Shown here: in pieces, positions 42,209-50,315 of the stretch
Numbering within the stretch: the stretch's first letter is position 1
How the letters are laid out: each line of letters starts with the position of its first letter
Assembly: GCF_003752025.1 (NCBI RefSeq)
Contig: NZ_RJKR01000008.1
Location: forward strand, 234,123-298,122
Reading direction: 5' to 3'
Source: Curtobacterium sp. PhB115
GTDB taxonomy: Bacteria > Actinomycetota > Actinomycetes > Actinomycetales > Microbacteriaceae
Length of the DNA stretch: 64,000 nucleotides
Translations under genes and position numbers: made by a program
Notes under the pieces: model-generated
Databases searched by the model: none
What the model was told of the DNA's origin: nothing
Seen by the model: the letters and a program-made list of their open reading frames with translations, nothing else

Positions 42209-43180
42209 ATGTCCATGCCGCACGAGGGCTCCGAGCCCCTGTCACGGCTCGAGGGGACCCGTGCCGGGCGGGTGGTCGCGGGCCGCCGTCGTGGCGCCGG
42301 GAAACGGTTCCTCGTCGTCGGCGACGTCCTGGACGGGATCCTCGTCCACACCACGGCGCACACCATGGGCATCCACGACCCGGCAGCGGTCATCCGGCAC
42401 CGGCCGGCGGGAGCGGCCGGCAACACGGCCGCGTGGCTCGGGTGGCTCGGCGCCGAGGTCGACCTGGTCTCACGCGTCGGTGTGGACGACGTCTACCGGC
42501 ACGAACGCGCCCTCGAGGACGCCGGGGTCCGTGCCCACCTGCGCTACGACGCGATGACCTCCACCGGTGTCGTCGTGTCGGTGCGGAACGACGGCGGACG
42601 GACGGCGATGTCCGACCCGGCCGCCAGCGGCGCCATCCGCGTGGACGACGTCCCGACGGACGTCCTGTCCCGCGCCGACATCGTGCACCTCACCGGTGCG
42701 GGCATGCTCGGCGGCGGTGCCGAGCGGGTCGCCGACCTCGTCGCGTGCGCCCGGAGCGGGTCGGCGCGCGTCTCGCTGGACCCCTCGTCGTCCGCAGTGA
42801 TCCGGGCGGTCGGCGCCACTGAGCTCCTGGCCGCACTCGACGGGGTCGACGTGCTGTTCCCGGGGCGGCAGGAAGCACTCGAACTCACCGGGACGACCGA
42901 CCTCGACGAAGCCGTGCGACGACTCACCGCGCACGTCCCGCTCGTCGTCGTCACGGTCGGCGTCGACGGCGTGCTCATCGGTCGGCGGGGGCGGAGCGTG
43001 CAGCGGGTCCACGCGACCCCGGCGACGGTCGTCGACACCATCGGTGCCGGGGACGCCTTCGCCGCCGGGTTCGTCCGCGCGTGGGCGACCGACCCGGTGC
43101 GCGTCGGCGCGGCAGCACGCGAGGGGACGCGGGTCGCCGCGCGGGCGCTCGGGTTCGTCGGCGGCCGACCGCCGGTCTGA
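42209..43180 (+). CDS. PfkB-family carbohydrate kinase
   Basis: A 323-residue ribokinase-fold kinase. AGNTAAWLGWLGAEVDLVSRVG near the N-terminus and DTIGAGDAFAAGF (anion hole and catalytic Asp) at the C-terminus are the two PfkB signatures. The substrate (ribose, fructose, tagatose, adenosine or other) is not resolved. TAGACT (42196-42201) ends 7 bases before ATG: leaderless. An in-frame ATG two codons later is an alternative. Confidence 0.9.
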   Translation: MSMPHEGSEPLSRLEGTRAGRVVAGRRRGAGKRFLVVGDVLDGILVHTTAHTMGIHDPAAVIRHRPAGAAGNTAAWLGWLGAEVDLVSRVGVDDVYRHERALEDAGVRAHLRYDAMTSTGVVVSVRNDGGRTAMSDPAASGAIRVDDVPTDVLSRADIVHLTGAGMLGGGAERVADLVACARSGSARVSLDPSSSAVIRAVGATELLAALDGVDVLFPGRQEALELTGTTDLDEAVRRLTAHVPLVVVTVGVDGVLIGRRGRSVQRVHATPATVVDTIGAGDAFAAGFVRAWATDPVRVGAAAREGTRVAARALGFVGGRPPV

Positions 43181-43198
43181 GCGGGGACCGCGTCCCGG

Positions 43199-44680
43199 TC
43201 ACTGCTCGCTGGGCTCGGCGGTGACGTGCAGGGTCTGGACCAGTCCGGCGGCGGACGGTGCGAGGCGGATCTCGACGCGGAGCCGTCCGCAGGCACCGGG
43301 GATCCACCACCGCAGGTGCGAGGGCGCGAGGGACTGCTCGTCGACCGGCGGTGCCGACAGGTCGGCGTGCACGGACGCGATGGCCGCGGCGACCGCGCGG
43401 CGCCGGCGGTCGTACGGAACGTCCATCGCCACGTTCGGCGTGCAGATCGCGTCCGCCAGGTCGTCGCGCCAGTCGGCCAGGAGGCGCGTCACGGCCACCT
43501 GCGCCGCCCGCGTGGCACGGGTGGTCGCGTCGGCGCCGGGGGCGACGCGCGCGCCGTCGGTCGAGCCGGTGGTCGCGTCGGCGCCGGAGGCGGTCCGCGT
43601 GCCCACGGTCGCGCGGAGCAGGATGTCGTGCGCCTGGACCGTGGCGACGGATACCTTCGCCTGGGTGGCGTTCTCGAACGCGACGACACCGAGGCCGTCA
43701 CGCACGGACCACCGCATGTGGGCCGAGAACCCGGGGTACCCGCCGGAGTGCGACACGAGCTCGCCGTGGCGGTCGTCCTGTTCGACGAACAGTCCGAACC
43801 CGTACGCGGTCGCACGGGTCGAACCGGCCACCACCGACGGCGGCACGACGCGCATCGCCTGCTGCATGAGCCGTCGGTCGGCTGGCGACACCGGACCCGG
43901 CTCGGGACGGTCCGCGAACGCCGAACCGAGGTGCGTCGCCCACCGCGCGAGGTCGCGCACCGTGGAGAACAGGCCGCCGATCGACGAGAACGCGCCGGGG
44001 CCGGTCATGCCGAGCGGTTCCCAGTCGCCCTCGTGCGGGCGGAACCCGGTGACGACGAACCCGCGCGTCTCGGTGGCGCTGAACACCGTGTCGTCGAGGC
44101 CGAGCGGCCGCAGGACGGTGTCGCGCGCGACCTCGGGGAACGGGCGACCTGCGACGACCGCGACGACGCGACCGAGCAACGCGTAGCCGAGGTTCGAGTA
44201 GGCGAAGCGTGTGCCCGGGACCGTGTCGAACAGCAGTCCGCCACGCAGGACCTCGTCGAGCTCGGCGTCGCTGATGGACTCTTGCCGGTCGGCCCACGGG
44301 TCGTCGGTGGGGAACCCGGCGGACATCGTGAGCAGCATCCGGACGGTCGGGACGGGGGAGTCCGGCGTCGGCAGTGCGACCGCACCGAACGCCGGCACGA
44401 AGGCGGTGATCGGGGCGTCGAGGTCGAGGCGGCCGTCGGCGACCAGGGTCAGCAGCGTCGCCGCCGTGACGCTCTTCGTGCAGGACGCGATCCGGTACAC
44501 GGTGTCGGCGTCCGGCCGGAGTCCGTCGCCGCGGTCGCCGTGCCCACCGGAAGCGATCAGGCCGGAGCGGTCGAAGACGCCCCAGACACTGCTCGGAGCG
44601 GTGCCGCGCTCGACACGGTCACGGAACACCGCGTCGACCTGCTCGACGACGTCGTGGACGGCCGGAGGGAGCTCGGTCAT
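43199..44680 (-). CDS. Beta-lactamase-fold serine hydrolase
   Basis: A 493-residue class C/DD-peptidase-like hydrolase. Ser66-x-x-Lys69 (IASCTKS), YSNLGYALLG (Y-x-N) and HSGGYPGF (H-x-G) form the three active-site motifs. There is no signal peptide, so it is probably cytoplasmic and more likely an esterase or peptidase than a secreted lactamase. It is the last gene of marR-phr-hydrolase; its ATG overlaps the photolyase stop. A variable Ala/Thr/Asp linker (TASGADATTGSTDG) precedes the C-terminal domain. Confidence 0.88.
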   Translation of the reverse strand: MTELPPAVHDVVEQVDAVFRDRVERGTAPSSVWGVFDRSGLIASGGHGDRGDGLRPDADTVYRIASCTKSVTAATLLTLVADGRLDLDAPITAFVPAFGAVALPTPDSPVPTVRMLLTMSAGFPTDDPWADRQESISDAELDEVLRGGLLFDTVPGTRFAYSNLGYALLGRVVAVVAGRPFPEVARDTVLRPLGLDDTVFSATETRGFVVTGFRPHEGDWEPLGMTGPGAFSSIGGLFSTVRDLARWATHLGSAFADRPEPGPVSPADRRLMQQAMRVVPPSVVAGSTRATAYGFGLFVEQDDRHGELVSHSGGYPGFSAHMRWSVRDGLGVVAFENATQAKVSVATVQAHDILLRATVGTRTASGADATTGSTDGARVAPGADATTRATRAAQVAVTRLLADWRDDLADAICTPNVAMDVPYDRRRRAVAAAIASVHADLSAPPVDEQSLAPSHLRWWIPGACGRLRVEIRLAPSAAGLVQTLHVTAEPSEQ

Positions 44681-46026
44681 GACCGGCGCATCTGCTCGTA
44701 GGCGTCGAGCGCGCGCTGCCGCGTGGCCTTGAGGTCGACCATCGGCTCGGGTCGGAGTTCGTCGGCCGGCACCCACCGGTGCACGTACTCGCGGTGCGGG
44801 TCGAACCGCTCGAGCTGCCGGTCGGGGTTGAACACCCGGAAGTACGGTGCGGCGTCGAACCCGGAGCCCGCGACCCACTGCCAGTTCGCCGGGTTGTTCG
44901 CGGCGTCGGCGTCGACGAGGGTGTCCCAGAACCACCGCTCGCCCACCCGCCAGTCGACCAGCAGGTTCTTGACCAGGAAACTGCCTGCCGCCAGGCGCAC
45001 ACGGTTGTGCATGACACCGGTGTGCCAGAGCTCGCGCATGCCGGCGTCGACGAGGTCGAACCCGGTCATGCCCTGCTTCCAGCGGTCGAGCTCGTCGTCG
45101 GTGACGTCACGCCACGGGAACGCGTCGAAGCCCCGCCGGACGTTCACCGTCGCGATGTCGTCGCAGTGGAAGTACTCGTTCCAGTTGAACTCGCGCCACG
45201 CGAGCTGTCGGAGGAACGCGGCCGCGTGCTTGCGCTGTTCGGGTTCGAGTCGCCCGTGCAGCCGGTGCCACACCTGGTACGGACTGATCTCGCCCCACCG
45301 CAGGTACGGGGAGAGCCCGCTCGTGGCCTCCGTCGCCGGCTCGTCGCGCTGATCGTAGTCCTCGAGGGCGTGCTCGACGAAGTGCTCGAGCTGCCGGTGG
45401 GCGCCGTGCTCCCCGGGCTCCCAGGAGTCGCGGAGGCCCTCGGCCCAGTCCGGCTTCGTGGGCAGCAGCGTCCAGTCGTCGAGGGAGTCCCCGTCGACGG
45501 CAGCGGCTGGGGGCAGGTCGCGTGGCTCCGGCAGCGGGTGGCGGGGCTCTGGCATGGCCTGGGCGGCGTTCCAGAACGGGGTGAAGACCTTGTACGGCTC
45601 GCCCTGCCCGGTCAGCACCGTCCACGGTTCCCAGAGCAGGTTGGCGGCGAAGCTGTGCGCCTCGATCCCGCGGTCGTGCAGCGCCGACTTGATGCCGGCG
45701 TCGATGTCGCGTTCGGCCGCGCCGTACCGGCGGTTCCAGAACACGGCGTCGGCACCGGTGTCGGCGACGAGCCGGTCGATCTCGGCGGCAGCGGCCCCGC
45801 GCCGGAGGACGAGTCGCGATCCGCGGTCACGAAGCTCGCCGTCCAGCGCGGTCAGCGAGTGGTGCAGCCACCACCGGCTGGCGGCACCGATCGCGCGGAC
45901 GCCGGGGGAGTCCTCGTCGAGGACGTACACGACCGTGACGTCACCACCGTGGTCGATCCCGGCGCGCAGCGCGGGGTTGTCGGCGAGCCGCAGGTCGTCG
46001 CGGAGCCAGACGAGTGCGCCGCTCAC
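44677..46026 (-). CDS. phrB: Deoxyribodipyrimidine photolyase
   Basis: A 449-residue FAD-dependent CPD photolyase that repairs UV pyrimidine dimers with light. The N-terminal antenna domain starts ALVWLRDDLRLADNPAL; the FAD domain has GLSPYLRWGEISP, FDLVDAGMRELWHTGVMHNR and NPANWQWVAGSGFDAAPYFRVFNP. GTG 46026 overlaps the marR stop by 4 bases (GTGA). Middle gene of a coupled operon. Confidence 0.95.
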   Translation of the reverse strand: MSGALVWLRDDLRLADNPALRAGIDHGGDVTVVYVLDEDSPGVRAIGAASRWWLHHSLTALDGELRDRGSRLVLRRGAAAAEIDRLVADTGADAVFWNRRYGAAERDIDAGIKSALHDRGIEAHSFAANLLWEPWTVLTGQGEPYKVFTPFWNAAQAMPEPRHPLPEPRDLPPAAAVDGDSLDDWTLLPTKPDWAEGLRDSWEPGEHGAHRQLEHFVEHALEDYDQRDEPATEATSGLSPYLRWGEISPYQVWHRLHGRLEPEQRKHAAAFLRQLAWREFNWNEYFHCDDIATVNVRRGFDAFPWRDVTDDELDRWKQGMTGFDLVDAGMRELWHTGVMHNRVRLAAGSFLVKNLLVDWRVGERWFWDTLVDADAANNPANWQWVAGSGFDAAPYFRVFNPDRQLERFDPHREYVHRWVPADELRPEPMVDLKATRQRALDAYEQMRRS

Positions 46027-46535
46027 ACCGTGGCCGTGTCCGGCTCGGTCACCGACCTGGTGACGGGACGGCGCGCGGGCGGGGTCGTGACGGCGGCCCG
46101 GAGCTTCGTGCAGAGCTCGGTGAGGGTGCGGAGCTCGGCGTCCGAGAGACCGGCGCCGACCTGCTGCGCGATGCTGGCGGCGTGCTGCACCGCGACCTGG
46201 CGGTAGACGTCGAAACCGTGCGGGGTGAGGGCCACGATCACGCCGCGGGCGTCGGTCGGGTCCGGCTGCTTCTCGACGATGCCGCGGGCGAGGAGTCGGT
46301 CGACCAGGCGGCTGACGCTCGGCTGGGTCAGGAGCAGGTGACCGGTGAGTTCGCGCATCCGACAACGACGGCCGGGCTGCGTCGAGAGGTTGAAGCAGAC
46401 GTCGTACTCGTTGAACGAGATGTCGTCGCCGGGGAAGTCGGCGTTGAGACTGCGCATCACGCTCACCTGGGCGCGGAACAGTGCTTCCCAGGCCGCGACG
46501 GCAGTCGCCTTCTCGCTGCGACGTGACTCGCTCAC
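46023..46535 (-). CDS. MarR-family regulator
   Basis: A 170-residue winged-helix regulator (MRELTGHLLLTQPSVSRLVDRLLARGIVEKQPDPTDARG). GTG 46535 follows AGGGAG at suitable spacing. It heads the photolyase and hydrolase operon, so it may autoregulate it. The RRCRM segment before the recognition helix contains the only helix-proximal cysteine, a possible redox sensor (inference). Confidence 0.92.
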   Translation of the reverse strand: MSESRRSEKATAVAAWEALFRAQVSVMRSLNADFPGDDISFNEYDVCFNLSTQPGRRCRMRELTGHLLLTQPSVSRLVDRLLARGIVEKQPDPTDARGVIVALTPHGFDVYRQVAVQHAASIAQQVGAGLSDAELRTLTELCTKLRAAVTTPPARRPVTRSVTEPDTATV

Positions 46536-46612
46536 GGTCAACTCCCTCTGCTCGTACGGTCCGTCCACACTACCGACGGCTCCCGACAGGGGTGTGCGAC
46601 GTGCCCAGGACG

Positions 46613-46730
46613 TGCACGAGGGCCGCCCACCAGTTGCCTGATGGACGGCCCTCTCCCTTGCATGACCGGAGCAGTTCCGACATGCACGAGGGCCGGCCGC
46701 TCTTCCGAGCGACCGGCCCTCTCCCTTGCA
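46613..46730 (-). repeat. Two tandem palindromes, probable double terminator
   Basis: Copies at 46613-46662 and 46683-46730 share TGCACGAGGGCCG at one end and CGGCCCTCTCCCTTGCA at the other, with different apical sequences. The first stem is GAGGGCCGCCCA/TGGACGGCCCTC; the second is longer, GAGGGCCGG..GCTC-TTCC-GAGC..CCGGCCCTC. They follow the winged-helix gene and precede marR, so termination of the former is likely. Confidence 0.75.
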
Positions 46731-46874
46731 CCAAGAGTGTCCTGCAATCACATTCCGCAGGCGGTGCCACAGCAAACACCGTCTGCACGAACGACTGTAT
46801 AACGAAGCGGTAACGGCACGCTAGCCTCGCCGCGGGTCGTTCGCTGCGAGTTCACCAAGAGCCGCCGATCAGGA
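46731..46874. other. Non-coding gap between tandem palindromes and winged-helix gene
   Basis: No open frame of note. It contains the AT-richer words TGTATAACGAAGCGGTAACGG and CGCTAGCCT (about 46796-46828), which on the plus strand look like a promoter pointing into the winged-helix gene (antisense). No start codon follows on that strand, so an antisense or stray transcript is possible but unproved. Confidence 0.3.
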
Positions 46875-47645
46875 TCAGAAGAGGTCGGGCGACGGCGTCG
46901 ACGCGTACCGGACGGCGACGTCGGCGTGCCGGTCGAACCGGTAGCCGACCCCGCGCACGGTGCGCACGATCTCCTCGAACGCGCCGAGCTTCGAGCGGAG
47001 CCGACGGACGTGCACGTCGATGGTGCGCTCGTTCGGGGTCTCGTCCTCGCCGTCCGACCACAGGCCCTCGATGATGGCCGAACGGTCGACGGTCTGCCCC
47101 TCGCGCAGGACGAGGAACTGCAGGAGCTCGAACTCCTTGTACGTCAGCGGAGCGGCCTCGCCGTCGAGCGTGACGCGCTTCCGGGAGATGTCGATGACGA
47201 CCCCGGTCTCCTCGGGCTCGGGCTTCTCGGCCTGCTTGCGGGCGGCGACGGCGGAGCGGTCTTGCAGCGCGAGGCGGACGACGTCCACGTCACGGCCACC
47301 GGAGTGCTCCGCGGCGACGGCGACGGCCGCGTAGGTCTCGGAGTTCGGCACGAGCTGGGCGGTGAGCGCCTTGAGCTGCTCGACCACGGCGGCGAGGGTG
47401 GTGCCGGCTGCGGCGGCCTTCGCCTCGTCGATGCCGACGTAGAGCGCGAAGCCACGGGCCTCGGTGCCCTCGGGCAGGGAGCGGTTGCGCTGCGGTGCGA
47501 CGACGGGGCTCGTCGGCACGGTGGTCTGGCCGGTCGGCGCGGGCGATGCGGGACGCGGGCGGATCGGCGTCACGGTGCCGAGGTCCGTCGGTGCCGGAGC
47601 AGCGGTGCGGAGCGCGGTGCGGGGCTGAGCGATGGTGAGCGACAT
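46875..47645 (-). CDS. Lone OmpR/PhoB-type winged-helix regulator
   Basis: A 256-residue protein. Residues about 1-55 are an Ala/Pro/Thr-rich disordered start, 60-135 a small alpha/beta segment (GFALYVGIDEAKAAAAGTTL) without the receiver aspartate, and 155-245 an OmpR-type DNA-binding domain (LTYKEFELLQFLVLREGQTV, RTIDVHVRRLRSKLG, IVRTVRGVGYRFD). No histidine kinase is adjacent. Control would be phosphorylation-independent (inference). GGAG lies 7 bases before ATG 47645. Confidence 0.88.
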   Translation of the reverse strand: MSLTIAQPRTALRTAAPAPTDLGTVTPIRPRPASPAPTGQTTVPTSPVVAPQRNRSLPEGTEARGFALYVGIDEAKAAAAGTTLAAVVEQLKALTAQLVPNSETYAAVAVAAEHSGGRDVDVVRLALQDRSAVAARKQAEKPEPEETGVVIDISRKRVTLDGEAAPLTYKEFELLQFLVLREGQTVDRSAIIEGLWSDGEDETPNERTIDVHVRRLRSKLGAFEEIVRTVRGVGYRFDRHADVAVRYASTPSPDLF

Positions 47646-47888
47646 GGTGGTTCTCCGGGCGGTGTGGCCGGTGCGCGTGTGGCGCGGTGGCCGGTGTCGA
47701 ATGCGTCGACCCGGGTACGGCGGGATGCCGATGTGCCCTGCGGTCCTGCTGCGGACCGGGGCTGACCCGGGGGAACGGGAGACAGACCTCGTGACGTTGT
47801 GCTCGTCGTCGACGGTGTCCGTCACCCGGGGATCACACGCTCGCGACCGGGGTGGTGTCGCGGGGGATCCGGCTGGAACGGGTGCCGA
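47646..47888. other. Long 5' leader of the winged-helix gene
   Basis: 243 bases between the stop of the 39-residue leader frame and ATG 47645. The regulator's frame stays open upstream to about 47825, but the translated segment is Arg/Pro-rich and lacks a ribosome site. It may be an untranslated leader transcribed from the 48.0 kb promoter. No second promoter is evident. Confidence 0.4.
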
Positions 47889-48008
47889 TCAGGCACACAT
47901 TCGACAACGCATGACTGCCGTCGCCGGCATCATCATGCCGGAAGCCCCCACTGCCCCTGTGCAGGAGCACGCCTCGGAGAGGACGCGGGTGGACGCGGTT
48001 GCAGTCAT
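47889..48008 (-). CDS. Leaderless 39-residue cysteine-containing small ORF
   Basis: ATG 48008 opens MTATASTRVLSEACSCTGAV and ends VMRCRMCA, with four cysteines (positions 14, 16, 35, 38). A strong promoter ends 6 bases before the ATG, so the mRNA would begin at or next to the start codon. The peptide matches no known family. It may be a small protein or a leader peptide for the winged-helix gene 240 bases downstream; position and promoter support translation, the function is speculative. Confidence 0.5.
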   Translation of the reverse strand: MTATASTRVLSEACSCTGAVGASGMMMPATAVMRCRMCA

Positions 48009-48014
48009 GTGACG

Positions 48015-48044
48015 AGTATCGGCGGTATACCAACGTGGTGTCAA
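48015..48044 (-). promoter_or_regulatory. Strong sigma-A-like promoter (minus strand)
   Basis: Read on the minus strand: TTGACA (plus 48039-48044), an 18-base spacer containing the dyad GGTATACC, and GATACT (plus 48015-48020). This is the closest match to the -35/-10 consensus in the window, and it points at the 39-residue ORF and the winged-helix regulator. Confidence 0.75.
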
Positions 48045-48100
48045 CCGTCCGCACGGACGGTGCGTTCCGCGCACGGGTGGCAGTGGACGGGACGGACGAA

Positions 48101-48144
48101 CGGACGGGAGGCGCGGTGCCAGCTGGCACCGCGCCTCCCGTCCG
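48101..48144 (-). terminator. 44-base perfect terminator palindrome after upp
   Basis: 48101-48144 equals its own reverse complement, centred on CCAG/CTGG, with core GGAGGCGCGGTGCC; it starts 24 bases beyond the upp stop. Near-identical to 41411-41456. Confidence 0.88.
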
Positions 48145-48167
48145 ATCGTGGGTGACGCCTCTGACGG

Positions 48168-48803
48168 CTACTCGGCCAGACCGTAGAGACGGTCGCCGGC
48201 GTCGCCGAGCCCGGGCACGATGTAGCCGTTCTCGTCCAGCTTCTCGTCGAGGGCACCGAGGACGATCGAGACGTTGCGGTCGCCCACCGCCTGCTCGACC
48301 ATGGCGAGCCCCTCGGGTGCGCCGAGGATGCACACGCAGGTGACCTCTTCCGCACCGCGGGCGAACAGGAAGTCGATCGCGGCGGCGAGGGTGCCACCGG
48401 TCGCGAGCATCGGGTCGAGCACGAAGCACTGCCGGCCGGACAGGTCGTCGGGCAGGCGCTCGGCGTAGGTCTGCGGCTCGAGGGTCTCCTCGTTGCGGGC
48501 CATGCCGAGGAACCCGACCTCTGCCGTGGGGACGAGCTTGACCATCCCCTCGAGCATGCCGAGGCCGGCGCGGAGGATCGGGACGACGAGCGGACGCGGC
48601 TTGGCGATCGAGACGCCCATGGTGTGTGCCACCGGGGTGTCGATCGGCGTCGCCGTCACCCGGACGTTGCGCGTGGCCTCGTACGCGAGGAGCGTGACGA
48701 GCTCCTCGGTGAGGGCGCGGAACGTGGGGGAGGGTGTGGTCCGGTCGCGGAGCACCGAGAGCTTGTGGGTGATGAGCGGGTGGTCGGCGACGTGGACTCG
48801 CAT
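48168..48803 (-). CDS. upp: Uracil phosphoribosyltransferase
   Basis: A 211-residue pyrimidine-salvage enzyme (uracil + PRPP to UMP). [13 protein letters not shown] at the N-terminus, [14 protein letters not shown], the PRPP motif [16 protein letters not shown] and [16 protein letters not shown] are characteristic. Minus-strand TAGGCT (plus 48811-48816) ends 7 bases before ATG: leaderless. Divergent from tadA. Confidence 0.96.
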   Translation of the reverse strand: MRVHVADHPLITHKLSVLRDRTTPSPTFRALTEELVTLLAYEATRNVRVTATPIDTPVAHTMGVSIAKPRPLVVPILRAGLGMLEGMVKLVPTAEVGFLGMARNEETLEPQTYAERLPDDLSGRQCFVLDPMLATGGTLAAAIDFLFARGAEEVTCVCILGAPEGLAMVEQAVGDRNVSIVLGALDEKLDENGYIVPGLGDAGDRLYGLAE

Positions 48804-48843
48804 AGGGTCGAGCCTACCGTGCTGCCGACCGCCAGGAGGTCCC

Positions 48844-49314
48844 GTGGAAGCGCCCGCCGCCCGTCCCTTCGTCCCCGCGATGGAACGCGCGCTCGTCGAG
48901 GCCCGTGCGTGCCTGGCGACCGGGGACGTCCCGGTCGGGGCTGTCGTGCTCGACCGTGACGGCGTCGTCGTCGCCACCGGACGCAACGAGCGCGAGGCCC
49001 TGCAGGACCCGACGGCGCACGCCGAGGTGCTCGCGCTCCGGGCCGCGGCGGCCGTTGCGGGGGACTGGCACCTCGAGGAGCACACGCTCGTCGTGACCCT
49101 CGAGCCGTGCCCGATGTGCGCCGGGGCGATCATGGCCGCACGGGTACCGCGGATCGTCTTCGGCGCGTGGGACCCGAAGGCCGGCGCGAGCGGCAGCGTC
49201 TACGACATCGCACGGGACCGCCGGTTGCCCCACCGCTCCGAGGTCGTCGGGGGCGTGCTCGAGGGGGAGTGCGCCGCGCTCCTCGACGACTTCTTCAGTC
49301 TGCGGCGCGGATGA
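48844..49314 (+). CDS. tadA: tRNA adenosine(34) deaminase
   Basis: A 156-residue zinc deaminase producing inosine in the wobble position of tRNA-Arg(ACG). His59-x-Glu61 (TAHAEV) and Cys89-x-x-Cys92 (EPCPMCAGA) form the zinc and catalytic site. GTG 48844 follows AGGAGG. Its last 20 bases overlap the convergent cation transporter gene. Confidence 0.92.
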   Translation: MEAPAARPFVPAMERALVEARACLATGDVPVGAVVLDRDGVVVATGRNEREALQDPTAHAEVLALRAAAAVAGDWHLEEHTLVVTLEPCPMCAGAIMAARVPRIVFGAWDPKAGASGSVYDIARDRRLPHRSEVVGGVLEGECAALLDDFFSLRRG

Positions 49315-50251
49315 CGATCGCCTCGGTCGGCGGACGCGGACCGGTGCGGAGGACGTCGGGCTCGACGTAGATGACCCGGGCGATCGGCACGGCCGTCCGG
49401 ACGCGGTGCTCGACGGTGTCGATGCCGGCGGCGACGTCGCCGAGTCGGCGGTCCCCGTCCACGGCGACCTTCACCCCGACCATGAGTTCGTCGGGGCCGA
49501 GGTAGAGCGTCTTGATGTGGATGATCGAGTCGACCTCGGGGCCGTCCAGCACGGCGGCCTTGATCCGTTCGACGTCGGCGGCGGTGGCGCCCTCGCCGAC
49601 GAGCAGGCTCTTCGTCTCGATCCCGAGCACGACCGCGACGGCGATGAGCAGGGCGGCGATGAAGATCGTGCCGATCGCGTCGAAGACGCCGTTGCCGGTG
49701 AGTGCCGTCAGGCCGACGCCGAAGAGCGCGAAGACCAGGCCGAGCAGCGCCGCGGTGTCCTCGAGCATGACGACGGGGAGCTCAGGGGCCTTGGCGCGGC
49801 GGACGAACTGCACCCAGCTGAGCGTGCCCTTCTGCGGCCGGGCCTCCTTCAGCGCGGTGCGCAGCGAGAAGCCCTCGAGCCCGATCGCGATGACGAGCAC
49901 GACGAGCGGCAGCCACCAGTTCTCGAGCGGGTGCGGGTGGGTGAGCTTCTCGATGCCCTCGTAGAGCGAGAACACGCCACCGACGGAGAACAGGATGATC
50001 GAGACGACGAAGGCGTACACGTAACGCTCGCGGCCGTAGCCGAACGGGTGCTCCTCGTCGGCGGCACGTCGGGCCTTCCGGCCACCGAGCAGCAGGAGGA
50101 GCTGGTTCGCGGAGTCGGCGAGCGAGTGCACGCCCTCGGCCAGCATCGACGCCGAACCGCTGATCGCCGCGGCGACGAACTTCACGATCGCGATGCCGAC
50201 GTTCGCACCGAGTGCGGCGAGGATCGCCCTCGTGCCTCCAGAAGCGCTCAC
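49295..50251 (-). CDS. Cation diffusion facilitator family transporter
   Basis: A 318-residue CDF exporter with about six helices and a C-terminal cytoplasmic domain. LAEGVHSLADSANQLLLLLG holds the metal-site HxxxD, and ADEEHPFGYGRERYVYAF is typical of the family; it likely exports Zn, Fe, Co or Mn by proton exchange. GTG 50251 has AAGGGG upstream. Divergent from proC across 64 bases. Metal specificity unknown. Confidence 0.9.
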   Translation of the reverse strand: MSASGGTRAILAALGANVGIAIVKFVAAAISGSASMLAEGVHSLADSANQLLLLLGGRKARRAADEEHPFGYGRERYVYAFVVSIILFSVGGVFSLYEGIEKLTHPHPLENWWLPLVVLVIAIGLEGFSLRTALKEARPQKGTLSWVQFVRRAKAPELPVVMLEDTAALLGLVFALFGVGLTALTGNGVFDAIGTIFIAALLIAVAVVLGIETKSLLVGEGATAADVERIKAAVLDGPEVDSIIHIKTLYLGPDELMVGVKVAVDGDRRLGDVAAGIDTVEHRVRTAVPIARVIYVEPDVLRTGPRPPTEAIVIRAAD

Positions 50252-50315
50252 AGCTGTCCCCTTCTCCCGATCTGGAAGACGATCCTAGGCGAGGGCGGTC
50301 GGTAGGGTCGGGAGC

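Noticed and set aside
46796..46828. Possible plus-strand promoter antisense to the winged-helix gene
   Set aside because: Suggestive words only; no downstream start codon or structured RNA could be recognised, so it is not listed as a promoter.
47632..48012. Plus-strand open frame of 126 codons in the 47.6-48.0 kb gap
   Set aside because: Composition and codon use are poor, it starts inside the winged-helix gene on the other strand, and the strong promoter in the gap points the other way.
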